Of a stretch of 64,000 nucleotides of DNA, positions 53,096 through 61,464 are shown in pieces. The notes below the pieces were generated by a model. It saw only the letters and a list, made by a program, of their open reading frames with translations. It did not search any database and was not told where the DNA came from. This stretch comes from Planctomycetia bacterium (GTDB lineage Bacteria; Planctomycetota; Planctomycetia; Gemmatales; Gemmataceae): positions 57,310-121,309 of the forward strand of contig SXID01000027.1 in the NCBI GenBank assembly GCA_005772955.1, given 5' to 3'. The position numbers and the translations under genes are program-made. Position 1 is the stretch's first letter. Every line of letters starts with the position of its first letter.

Positions 53096-54124
53096 ATGCA
53101 ATCCGTTCCGACCAATCTGATCACCGGGTTCCTCGGTGTCGGCAAGACGACAGCCGTCATCGACATGCTCCAGCGGAAAGCGCCTGGTTCGCGCTGGGCG
53201 GTGCTGGTGAACGAATACGGTGCCGTCTCCATTGACGACGTGTTGATTGAAGGCAGCGCAACCGATGGCGTGACGGTGAAGGAAGTAGGCGGCGGGTGCG
53301 TGTGCTGCGCGAGCGCCCCGTTCCTACCGGTCGCGATCCACTTTCTACTTCTCGAGGCCCGGCCCGAACGGCTCATCATCGAAACCACCGGACTAGGTCA
53401 CCCGGCGCGGCTACTCGATTCACTCCGCAACAGCTACCACGGCAGACTCGACGTGCGAGCCACGCTGGGCATTGTCGATCCACACGACTTCGCGAAGCCG
53501 GAGATGCGAGATAACCCCATCTTCATCGATCAGATTCAGATGGCGGATGTGCTCGTGATGAACAAACTCGACCTTGCGACACCGGAACTGGTCGCGGACT
53601 TTCAAACGTGGGCGAACGGGCTGTTCCCGCCGAAGTTGCTGATCGCGGGCACGACGCACGGACGCATCGACCCCGCTTGGCTCGACCTGAGTGCTAACGA
53701 CGAACGATTGCCGTTGTTCCCGCAGGAGAGGCAACCTCCCCCCCCGAAAGTGAGGGGGGAGAAAGACAATTCGCGCGCCGCGAACGCACTCGGCGTGAGA
53801 AGGTATCTTTCCCCCTTCCCTTCCGTGGGGGGGGCCGGGGGGGTAGGTTCCTCACCCACCGCGTGCGGGTGGGTGTTTCCTCCCACCGAGATCTTCGATG
53901 AGGGAAAGCTCCTTGCGCTGTTGGCGAATTCGAAAGAGGTGTCGCGACTCAAGGGCGTGTTCCACCTTGCCGACGAGTGGACCACCGTGAACCGCTCCGG
54001 TACCGCGATGAGTGTCAGCCCCACCGCGTACCGCCGTGACAGTCGCCTTGAAGTCTTCGCCCACGGTCTTGACTGGGACGAATTTGAACGCGCGTTGGTT
54101 GGGTGCCTCGTCGCTTCGCCTTAA
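53096..54124 (+). CDS. CobW/ZNG1-family GTPase with element insertion
   Basis: This is a 342-residue G3E-family GTPase, a metal-chaperone type protein. The P-loop is GFLGVGKTT (11-19), the metal motif GGGCVCC has C68-x-C70-C71, and the guanine motif is VMNKLDL. A CobW C-terminal domain (LKGVFHLADEWTTVNRSGTA) ends the protein. Residues about 213-252 (QPPPPKVRGEKDNSRAANAL ... GGAGGVGSS) come from a palindromic element lying in the linker between the two domains, so the fold is probably preserved. Cognate metal (Zn, Co) is unknown. Confidence 0.87.
   Translation: MQSVPTNLITGFLGVGKTTAVIDMLQRKAPGSRWAVLVNEYGAVSIDDVLIEGSATDGVTVKEVGGGCVCCASAPFLPVAIHFLLLEARPERLIIETTGLGHPARLLDSLRNSYHGRLDVRATLGIVDPHDFAKPEMRDNPIFIDQIQMADVLVMNKLDLATPELVADFQTWANGLFPPKLLIAGTTHGRIDPAWLDLSANDERLPLFPQERQPPPPKVRGEKDNSRAANALGVRRYLSPFPSVGGAGGVGSSPTACGWVFPPTEIFDEGKLLALLANSKEVSRLKGVFHLADEWTTVNRSGTAMSVSPTAYRRDSRLEVFAHGLDWDEFERALVGCLVASP
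53733..53850. repeat. In-frame palindromic element inside the CobW-like gene
   Basis: A 118-base segment begins AACCTCCCCCCCCGAAAGTG and ends GGCCGGGGGGGTAGGTTC. Outer arms AACCT-C7 and G7-TAGGTT pair. Inner GGGGGGAGAAAGA and TCTTTCCCCCTTCCC also pair. The right 16 bases equal those of the type III PKS element. The frame stays open and gives the same GGAGGVGSS tail. Confidence 0.88.
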
Positions 54125-54199
54125 CTGTTCCCCCTTCGCACCGCGTCTGGTACAACACACCTACCACTTACCCCTCGCACCTAATCCCGGAGACTTTCC

Positions 54200-57100
54200 A
54201 TGCCCGTCGGGCGTTCTCTCCTCGCCGTCGGTTTACTGTTAGGCTCGGCCGCGGCGCTTCTCGCGCTACTTGCTCCGCCTCCTGTCGTTCCCACCATACC
54301 GGTTGCGGCGGAACCGCCGGCCGCCGGCCCGTTCACGTTGGAAAAAGGCGATCACGTCTGCATCATCGGCAACACGCTCGCCGAGCGCATGCAGCACGAT
54401 GGCTGGCTCGAAACATTCCTTCACGCGCGCCTGCCTCAACACGACCTCACGATCCGTAATCTCGGCTACTCCGGAGACGAACTCACACTCCGTATCCGGT
54501 CCCAGGACTTCGGCACGCCGGACCAGTGGTTGAGCGCCAGGGCGCCGGTACCGCAGCCGAACGCGGTCGCGAACAAGAGCGTGGTGAACCCAAACCGGTT
54601 CGAGAAAGCCGGCACCAACGCAGACGTGATCTTCGCGTTCTTCGGCTACAACGAGTCGTTCGCCGGCGAAGCCGGGCTGCCCAAGTTCAAGACCGACCTC
54701 GAAGCGTTCATCAAGCACACCCTCGCGCAGAAGTACAACGGCAAGTCGGCGCCGCGACTCGTGTTGTTCTCACCGATCGCGTTCGAGGATCACAAGTCGC
54801 CAAACCTGCCGACCGGCGCTGCCGTCGCGGGCATCAACAAGAACCTGGAGTTGTACACGAACGCGATGGGCGAGATCGCAAAGGCGAACGGAGCTTACTT
54901 CGCGGACGTGTTCTCCCCGATGAAGCTGGTTTTCGCCGACGCGAAGAAGCCGCTCACCATCAACGGCGTTCACCTGAACGACGAGGGCAACAAGCTGCTC
55001 GCGAAGGCCATCGACGCCGTTCTGTTCAAGGCCGACCCGCGGAAGGGCGAGCTTCCGAACCTCGACAAGCTCCGCGCCGCGGTACAGGACAAGGCGTTCC
55101 ACTGGTATCAGCGGTATCGCGTCACCGACGGTTACTCCACCTACGGCGGGCGCGCGTGGCTCAAGTTCATAGGTGGACAGACCAACTACGAGGTCGTCCA
55201 GAAGGAACTCGAAACGCTCGACATCATGACCGCGAACCGCGACAAGGTCGTGTGGGAGATCGCGAAGGGCAAAGAAGCGAAGGCCGACGATTCAAATGTG
55301 CCGAAGTCGGTGCCGGTCACGACGAACAAGCCGGGCAAGGGGCCGAACGGCACGCACTTGTTCCTGTCGGGCGAAGACGCGATCAAGTCGATGACCGTCG
55401 GCAAGGGCTTGAAGGTCAATCTGTTCGCAAGTGAAGAGCAGTGGCCGGAACTGGCGAAGCCAGTTCAGATGGCGTGGGATACGAAGGGCCGGTTGTGGGT
55501 CGCGGTGTGGCCGTCGTACCCGCACTGGAAGCCGGGCGAACCGTACAACGACAAGCTCCTGATCTTCGAGGACACCAACGGCGACGGTAAGGCCGACAAG
55601 ATGACCACGTTCGCGGACGGTCTCCAGAACCCGACCGGGTTCGAGTTCTACAACGGCGGCGTGATCGTCGCGCAGGCCCCGGACCTGATGTTCCTGAAGG
55701 ACTCGAAGGGCGGCGACAAGGCCGACATCCGTGAACGCATCGTTCACGGTCTCGACACCGCCGACACGCACCACACTGCGAACAGCTTCGTTCTCGACCC
55801 AGGTGGCGCGCTGTACTTCCAGGAAGGCACGTTCCACAACTCGCAGGTGGAAGACCCCTACGGCCCGGTGAAGCGCCTGACCAACGGCGGCGTGTTCCGC
55901 TATGAACCGCGGTCGCAGAAGTTTGATGTGTACGTGACCTACGGGTTCGCCAACCCGCACGGGCATGTGTTCGACAAGTGGGGCCAAGACATCGTCGTGG
56001 ACGGCACCGGCGCGAACCCGTTCCACGCCCCGCTGTTCAGCGGTCACCTGCCGTACCCCACGAAACACGCTCGCCCACCTCTGGTGTACCAGCAGCGTAC
56101 GCGGCCGTGCGGTGGCATGGAGATTCTTTCCAGCCAGCACTTCCCGCCCGAATGGGAAGGTAACCTCATCGTTACAAACTGCATCGGGTTCCAGGGGATT
56201 CTGCGTTACCGCCTCTCGGACCTCGGTGGCAGCTTAACGGGTCAGGAGCAGGAACCAATTCTGAACAGCAGCGACCCGAACTTCCGCCCGGTGGATTGCA
56301 AGACCGGGCCGGACGGTGCTTTGTACTTCATCGACTGGCAGAACCCGATCATCGGGCACATGCAGCACAACCTCCGCGACCCGAGCCGCGACCGCACCAA
56401 GGGCCGTATCTACAAGGTGACCTACGACGGCCGCGCGCCATCGGTGTCACCAAAGATCGCGGGGGAGAGCATCGAGAAACTGCTCGGCGAGCTGAAGCAC
56501 CCGGAAGACCGCGTTCGCTACCGCGCGAAACTCGAACTCGGTGGGCGGAAGAGTGAAGAGGTCGTCGCGGCCGCGCAGAAATGGGTCGCCGGACTGGATG
56601 TGACCGACAAGGAATACGAATACTCCCGGCTCGAAGGGCTGTGGCTCCATCAGTACCACAACACCGTTAACGTCGATCTGCTGAAGGCGGTACTCGCATC
56701 GCCCGACTTCCGCGCCCGCGCCGCGGCGGTTCGCGTGCTGAGTTACTGGCGCGACCGGATCCCGGACGCGCTGGAGTTGGTCAAGAAAGCCGCCGGCGAC
56801 GATCACCCGCGTGTGCGACTCATCGCGGTATGGGCCGCGAGCTTCTTCACCGTGCCCGAAGCGGCCGAGGTCGTCTTCGTCGCCCAGGACAAGCCGACCG
56901 ATCAGTTTGTCGAGCACGTCGCGAAGGAGACGATGCGAACGCTCGGCCCGATCGTGCAGAAGGCCATCGCTGAGAAGCGGCCGATAAAGTTCACGACCGC
57001 CGCAGGCGCGCGGTACTTCTTGAAGTCTGTCGCGACCGAAGACCTCCTGAAGATGGACCGCACTTCCGCGGTATTCCTCGAACTGCTGTTCCGCCCGGGG

Positions 57101-59299
57101 GTGCGCGACGAGTTCCGGCGCGAAGCCCTCGCTGGCCTCGCGAAGCAGGACAAGAAGCCCGAACTCGACGTACTTGTGAGCGCGATCAAGGTTCACGACG
57201 AATCCGCCACGACCGAGGAATCCGTCGCGTTCGACCTGGCGCGACTCCTTTCGTCGCGTCCGCAAGCTGAACTCGTCGTAGCACGGGCAGACCTCGAATC
57301 GCTCGCAACGAAAGGCCGCACCGCGACCACGCGCGAACTCGGTTACGTCGCGCTGATCGCAGCCGACGCGGAAATCGAGAAAGCATGGGCGCTCGCAACG
57401 AAGTCCGTGAGCGCGCTTCAAGACTTCATTAACGCGGCGTCGATGGTGCGTGATCCAGCGGCGCGTGCGGCTCTCTACCCGAAGGTGAAGGCGCTGCTCA
57501 CCGGGTTGCCGCCAGAACTTGCGAAGACCATCGAAACCGGCAAGACCGTGAAGGGCAGGTACGTTCGCATCGAGTTGCCCGGCAAGCAACGCACGCTCAC
57601 GCTCGCCGAAGTGCAAGTGTTCAGCGAGGGCGAGAACGTGGCGTTAAAAGGCAAGGCTTCGCAGAGCAGCATCGGGGCTGGTGGGGTCGCGAGTCGCGCC
57701 ATCGACGGCAAAACCAGCGGCATCTACACCGACGGTACGTCGACGCACACCATGGAGGGGACCGACGACCCGTGGTGGGAAGTGGACCTCGGTCGCGAAG
57801 TCGCGATCGAACGAATTGTGGTGTGGAACCGTACAGACGGCGCGCTCAGTGGTCGGCTGGCGAACTTCACCGTGCTCGTGCGAGACGCGGACAAGCGCAC
57901 CGCGTTCCAGTCAGTGAAGAACCCGGCGCCGAAGGAGAAGTCTGAGTTCAAGGTTGGACCTTCTTCGCCGGATCGCCTGATCCGCCGGTCCGCGATGTTC
58001 GCGCTCGCGACAGTGCGCGGCCAGGAAGCGGACGCGTTCAAGGCCGTCGCAAAGTTCCTCGGCGATGAGAACGACCGCGCGAGCGCGGTGCAGGCGCTGC
58101 TCCGCATCCAGTCGCGCGACTGGCCGAAGGACGACGCGAAAGCGACTCTCGACGCAGTGATGAAGTACATCCGTTCGCTGCCGGTCGCGGAGCGGACCAC
58201 GGCCACCGCGCTCGACTTCATGCAACTCGGTGAGGGCCTGGCGGGCTTGTTGACGCCGGCGGAAGCGAAAGCCGCGCGCAAGGAGCTCAGCGACATCGGC
58301 GTGCGCGTGATCCGCGTCGGCACGCTGTTCGACCAGATGAGCTACGACAAGGAGCGGCTGGTGATCGCGGCCGGCAAACCGGTGGAGTTCGCGTTCGAGA
58401 ACACTGACATCATGCCGCACAACTTCGTGATCGTGACACCGGGGAACTTGCAGAAGATCGGCGACGCTGCCGAAGCATTTGCGACCACGCCGACCGCGGC
58501 CGCGAAGCAATACGTGCCCGACATGCCCGCGGGAGTGGTGCTGCTGAAGAGCACGTTGCTTCAGACACGCCAGTCGGAGCAACTGAAGTTTACCGCGCCG
58601 AAAGAACCGGGCATCTACCCGTACGTCTGCACGTACCCCGGCCACTGGCGCCGGATGCACGGTGCGCTCTACGTGGTCGCTGACCTCGAAGCGTATCAGG
58701 AGAACCCGGAAGCGTACCTCGCCAAGAACCCGCTAACCGTGAAGGACGATCTGCTCAAGTTCAACCGCCCCCGCACGGAGTGGAAGCTCGAAGAACTGGC
58801 CGACGCGGTGAAGGAAATAGAGATGAGGGGCGGGCGGAACTACGCCAACGGGAAGCAGATGTTCACCGTGGGTACTTGTATCGCGTGCCACAAGTTCGGG
58901 GGACAGGGCAACGAATTCGGCCCGGACCTCGCCAAGCTCGACCCGAAGGTGTTCAAGACCGGCGTCGACGTGCTCGAGCACATCCTCGACCCCGCGAAGA
59001 AGATCGACGACAAGTACGCCGCGTACCGGTTCGTGCTCAAGAACGAGAAGGTTCTTCTCGGTATGATCGTTGAGGAGAAAGACGGGATCGTGAAGGTGAT
59101 CGAGAACCCGTTGGCGAGCGCGAAGCCCATCGAGATCAAGGTGACCGACATCGACACGAGGACGAAGGCGCCGACGTCGATGATGTCGAAGGGGTTGCTG
59201 GATAAACTCTCGCGCGACGAGATCCTCGATCTGTTGGCGTACGTGTGGGGGCGTGCGGAGCCGAAGAGCAAGTTCTTTGGCGACGGACACAACCACTGA
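54200..59299 (+). CDS. 1,699-residue PVC-type multidomain haem and copper protein
   Basis: This very long secreted protein has, in order: a signal region (to about 40); an SGNH-like domain (about 50-290) with GNTLAERM where GDS is expected, but FGYNES and NGVHLNDEG kept; a PVC-type dehydrogenase beta-propeller (about 405-745); HEAT-like helical repeats (about 755-1110); a discoidin/F5-8C domain (about 1118-1230, WWEVDLGREVAIERIVVWNR); more helices; a cupredoxin-like domain (H1407, C1477, H1482, M1486 in CTYPGHWRRMHG); and a cytochrome c module with C1560-IA-C1563-H1564. It may oxidise a carbohydrate and pass electrons through Cu and haem. Substrate is unknown. Confidence 0.88.
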   Translation: MPVGRSLLAVGLLLGSAAALLALLAPPPVVPTIPVAAEPPAAGPFTLEKGDHVCIIGNTLAERMQHDGWLETFLHARLPQHDLTIRNLGYSGDELTLRIRSQDFGTPDQWLSARAPVPQPNAVANKSVVNPNRFEKAGTNADVIFAFFGYNESFAGEAGLPKFKTDLEAFIKHTLAQKYNGKSAPRLVLFSPIAFEDHKSPNLPTGAAVAGINKNLELYTNAMGEIAKANGAYFADVFSPMKLVFADAKKPLTINGVHLNDEGNKLLAKAIDAVLFKADPRKGELPNLDKLRAAVQDKAFHWYQRYRVTDGYSTYGGRAWLKFIGGQTNYEVVQKELETLDIMTANRDKVVWEIAKGKEAKADDSNVPKSVPVTTNKPGKGPNGTHLFLSGEDAIKSMTVGKGLKVNLFASEEQWPELAKPVQMAWDTKGRLWVAVWPSYPHWKPGEPYNDKLLIFEDTNGDGKADKMTTFADGLQNPTGFEFYNGGVIVAQAPDLMFLKDSKGGDKADIRERIVHGLDTADTHHTANSFVLDPGGALYFQEGTFHNSQVEDPYGPVKRLTNGGVFRYEPRSQKFDVYVTYGFANPHGHVFDKWGQDIVVDGTGANPFHAPLFSGHLPYPTKHARPPLVYQQRTRPCGGMEILSSQHFPPEWEGNLIVTNCIGFQGILRYRLSDLGGSLTGQEQEPILNSSDPNFRPVDCKTGPDGALYFIDWQNPIIGHMQHNLRDPSRDRTKGRIYKVTYDGRAPSVSPKIAGESIEKLLGELKHPEDRVRYRAKLELGGRKSEEVVAAAQKWVAGLDVTDKEYEYSRLEGLWLHQYHNTVNVDLLKAVLASPDFRARAAAVRVLSYWRDRIPDALELVKKAAGDDHPRVRLIAVWAASFFTVPEAAEVVFVAQDKPTDQFVEHVAKETMRTLGPIVQKAIAEKRPIKFTTAAGARYFLKSVATEDLLKMDRTSAVFLELLFRPGVRDEFRREALAGLAKQDKKPELDVLVSAIKVHDESATTEESVAFDLARLLSSRPQAELVVARADLESLATKGRTATTRELGYVALIAADAEIEKAWALATKSVSALQDFINAASMVRDPAARAALYPKVKALLTGLPPELAKTIETGKTVKGRYVRIELPGKQRTLTLAEVQVFSEGENVALKGKASQSSIGAGGVASRAIDGKTSGIYTDGTSTHTMEGTDDPWWEVDLGREVAIERIVVWNRTDGALSGRLANFTVLVRDADKRTAFQSVKNPAPKEKSEFKVGPSSPDRLIRRSAMFALATVRGQEADAFKAVAKFLGDENDRASAVQALLRIQSRDWPKDDAKATLDAVMKYIRSLPVAERTTATALDFMQLGEGLAGLLTPAEAKAARKELSDIGVRVIRVGTLFDQMSYDKERLVIAAGKPVEFAFENTDIMPHNFVIVTPGNLQKIGDAAEAFATTPTAAAKQYVPDMPAGVVLLKSTLLQTRQSEQLKFTAPKEPGIYPYVCTYPGHWRRMHGALYVVADLEAYQENPEAYLAKNPLTVKDDLLKFNRPRTEWKLEELADAVKEIEMRGGRNYANGKQMFTVGTCIACHKFGGQGNEFGPDLAKLDPKVFKTGVDVLEHILDPAKKIDDKYAAYRFVLKNEKVLLGMIVEEKDGIVKVIENPLASAKPIEIKVTDIDTRTKAPTSMMSKGLLDKLSRDEILDLLAYVWGRAEPKSKFFGDGHNH

Positions 59300-59316
59300 C
59301 GTCGGCCTTCAAATCG

Positions 59317-59381
59317 GTAGGCACACTCCGTGTGCCGTCGCTTCGCATTTGGCGTCGCAACGGCACACGGAGTGTGCCTAC
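59317..59381. repeat. 22-bp palindrome, full copy of a dispersed repeat
   Basis: Arms GTAGGCACACTCCGTGTGCC+GT (59317-59338) and its exact reverse complement (59360-59381) flank a 21-base loop. The right arm matches 30694-30715 at all 22 positions. It lies between the giant gene and the convergent SGNH hydrolase and could terminate both. Confidence 0.85.
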
Positions 59382-59404
59382 TCCTTTGAAACGCGCGAAA
59401 CGCG

Positions 59405-60034
59405 TCACACCCACACCATTGTGTGCTGCGTGACGAAGTTATGCATCGTCGCGAGTCGGCAAATCGCGTCGGCGATCTTCGCCCCGCCGATCACCGAAGG
59501 CTCGATGGGCGAAATCGAGGAGTAGTCGTCCACGTGGTCGCAGATCACCCGCAGGTCGATGAGCGGGATCCCCGCACTTACCGCGGCACGCGAGATCACG
59601 TCGTTGAAGCCCGCGAGCGCCACGCGTTCCGCGTTGCCGATAACGGGAATCGCGTCGTAAATGGTGCAGACCGCCGTCGGCTTCCCCAACTTGAGTATGC
59701 TCTTCAGCATCGCAACGTAGGCAGCGCGAAATTCGCCGAGCGATACCGCGATGGTCGAGAGCGCACCGCCCACGGTCACGGCTGGTTCGTGGAGCAGACC
59801 TGCGGCCAGGAGCGCATCGTTCCCGCCCACGCTGACTACGAGGTGCGTCGCGTTCGCCGGGACGCGCGGCAGTTGCGTCGCGATGCCTTCAACTGTGTGG
59901 CCGTCCACCGCCACGAGCGTGGACTTCCAGTTGGGGGGAAGCCCACGCCGCACCTGCTCGATGACCGCCGGGCGGCCGGGCACGTAACTGGCGTTATCGA
60001 AGATCGAATCGCCGAGCAGAACGACATGGCTCAT
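59405..60034 (-). CDS. SGNH/GDSL hydrolase
   Basis: This is a 209-residue cytosolic esterase-like protein. Block I is VVLLGDSIFDNASYV with the nucleophile Ser; block III is VVSVGGNDALLAAG with the Asn. The expected C-terminal Asp-x-x-His is not obvious: the corresponding region reads DDYSSISPIEPSVIGGAKIA, a variant also seen in other family members from memory. Ester substrate unknown. It starts 148 bases downstream of the pseudopilin gene stop on the same strand. Confidence 0.85.
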   Translation of the reverse strand: MSHVVLLGDSIFDNASYVPGRPAVIEQVRRGLPPNWKSTLVAVDGHTVEGIATQLPRVPANATHLVVSVGGNDALLAAGLLHEPAVTVGGALSTIAVSLGEFRAAYVAMLKSILKLGKPTAVCTIYDAIPVIGNAERVALAGFNDVISRAAVSAGIPLIDLRVICDHVDDYSSISPIEPSVIGGAKIADAICRLATMHNFVTQHTMVWV

Positions 60035-60048
60035 AGCGTGCTTCCTCT

Positions 60049-60121
60049 TCTGTAGCCGGCCTCTGTGAGGCCGGTATTAGGTGACCGCTGGCGCACCGGG
60101 GTCACAGACCCCGGCTACAGA
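60049..60121. terminator. Compound inverted repeat downstream of pseudopilin gene
   Basis: TCTGTAGCCGG (60049-60059) pairs with CCGGCTACAGA (60111-60121). Between them GGCCTCTGTGAGGCC and CCGGGGTCACAGACCCCGG form local hairpins. It lies 62 bases past the pseudopilin stop and before the SGNH gene on the same strand, so it probably separates them. Confidence 0.72.
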
Positions 60122-60182
60122 AAGACAACGAGCCGCGACTCCTCTCAGACAAGGACAACCGGCCGAAGGTTCATCGCTGGTA

Positions 60183-61007
60183 TTACTGCCCCACGTATTC
60201 GGTTGGGTCCGCGAAGATGAAGCCGAGGTTATACGTCTTCACAGCCGTGTTCCATTCCGTCTGGCTAAACGGCGCGATTGACGGGAAGTTGGCCGGGCGG
60301 CGCGTCTCCATGTGCCCGTCCAGGAACGCCACGTTCGACACGCCCGCGAACCGGAACTGCGTCGCGGTCACGGCGGAGGTGGTGATGGCCTTGTTCGCCA
60401 CGTAGGGCGAACCGAAGTACCCGCCGAACGGTTCCGCCAGTGTCCCGCCGCTCTGCAACTGCGTTACCTCGCTAAACATGATAGTCGCGGAGGTCGAACC
60501 GAAGTCGGTGATTCGCTTGCCGCTCACCGGGTTCGGCCAGGCCGGTTCATTACACAGGTGGCGGTTGTACGCGTAGCCCGCGGTCAGGCCGTTGTACACC
60601 TTCGTGATCGGGTACGCTTCGAACATCGGGCACGCGGTCACCTTCGTGCTGTTCTCGTAGTAGTTGGTGAGAATGCCGTTGACGGGGTCGGTCGAGAGGA
60701 CGTTGTAGGGCGAACTGGTGTTGCTCACGGTCGCACCGAACCAGTACCGGCCCGCGGGCCACGCCACAGCCGAGTCGGTATGGGGCGGTAACTTCTGGTG
60801 CGCCGACTCGTAACTGTGGGCCGCGAGCGCGAGTTGCTTCAGGTTGTTCGCGCCCTTCATCCGCGCCGCGGCCATCCGCACCTTCTGCACAGCGGGCAGC
60901 AGCAACCCGATGAGTATCGCGATAATCGCTATCACCACCAACAACTCAATGAGTGTGAATGCAGGGCGAGCGGGGGGCATAAGCCCCCCGAGACGGGAAT
61001 GACGCAC
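60183..61007 (-). CDS. DUF1559 pseudopilin (H-X9-DG family)
   Basis: This is a 274-residue type IV pilin-like protein typical of planctomycetes. GTG 61007 is chosen because AAGGAG lies 7 bases upstream; it gives a 24-residue leader before [20 protein letters not shown], the prepilin hydrophobic helix. An ATG at 60980 is also in frame but falls in the loop of a CGGGGGGC / GCCCCCCG hairpin. The residue before Phe is Ala rather than the usual Gly. The C-terminal motif is ..[16 protein letters not shown]. It is the only gene downstream of the cobalamin riboswitch. Role: surface or secretion-linked pseudopilin. Confidence 0.9.
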   Translation of the reverse strand: MRHSRLGGLMPPARPAFTLIELLVVIAIIAILIGLLLPAVQKVRMAAARMKGANNLKQLALAAHSYESAHQKLPPHTDSAVAWPAGRYWFGATVSNTSSPYNVLSTDPVNGILTNYYENSTKVTACPMFEAYPITKVYNGLTAGYAYNRHLCNEPAWPNPVSGKRITDFGSTSATIMFSEVTQLQSGGTLAEPFGGYFGSPYVANKAITTSAVTATQFRFAGVSNVAFLDGHMETRRPANFPSIAPFSQTEWNTAVKTYNLGFIFADPTEYVGQ

Positions 61008-61103
61008 GGGTTCGCTCCTTCTCGCCGGGTCGGGCGAGTGGTGAGTTCGGGCGCGAACCAGAGCGCGGAATCGGGGCGGCTGCCACACGTGCGGTGGGGC
61101 GAG

Positions 61104-61132
61104 GAAAGACCGGCCCGTTCTGCGGCCCGGTC
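61104..61132 (-). terminator. Candidate riboswitch expression-platform hairpin
   Basis: On the minus strand GACCGGGCCG-CAGAA-CGGGCCGGTC, with a mismatch in the stem, is followed by TTTCC. It lies about 30 bases downstream of the riboswitch aptamer and before the pseudopilin start, the position expected for a ligand-controlled terminator. Confidence 0.5.
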
Positions 61133-61157
61133 CGGGACCACGAACGATGGAATGTCA

Positions 61158-61325
61158 CCCGACGGGCAGGTCTTCTGGCTTACGGCTCTTGGCGAGCCTC
61201 ACGCGGCCTTCCCGCGGTCGTCCGCAGTGGCATGGTAGCGCGAAGCTCTGGCCGAACACAGCAGCGGCCCTGCGCCGGAATCGCACCGGCTTCCCTCTTC
61301 GTCCGCAACGGAAGACCCGTCGCGG
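61158..61325 (-). promoter_or_regulatory. Cobalamin (B12) riboswitch
   Basis: Read on the minus strand, the aptamer runs from about 61321 to 61161. P1 is GACGGG (61321-61316) with CCCGTC (61166-61161). Core landmarks in order are GGGAAGCCGGTGCGATTCCG, GCAGGGCCGCTGCTGTGT, CATGCCACTGCGG, GGGAAGGCCGCG and the B12 box AAGCCAGAAGACCTGCC (consensus AGCCAGGAGACCTGCC). The only gene downstream is the DUF1559 pseudopilin, about 150 bases away. Family knowledge: such elements usually repress B12 synthesis or uptake genes when the vitamin is present. Confidence 0.92.
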
Positions 61326-61464
61326 AACCCATCAGGCGAAATTCAAGATAGCGACCCCCGACCCCAAAGCAACCCGCGAAAAGTGCGTGCTCCCGGCGTG
61401 CATCTCTCGCTCGCAGTGGTTACAGTGTAGCCACTCCCCTTTCACCCTCGCGAAGGAACTCTCA

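Noticed and set aside
60981..61160. A small gene between the riboswitch and the pseudopilin
   Set aside because: No minus-strand start with a ribosome site and convincing coding sequence was found other than the pseudopilin GTG at 61007.
61147..61464. N-terminal extension of the sugar dehydrogenase frame
   Set aside because: It runs through the antisense of the cobalamin riboswitch; ATG 61465 has a ribosome site and a signal peptide.
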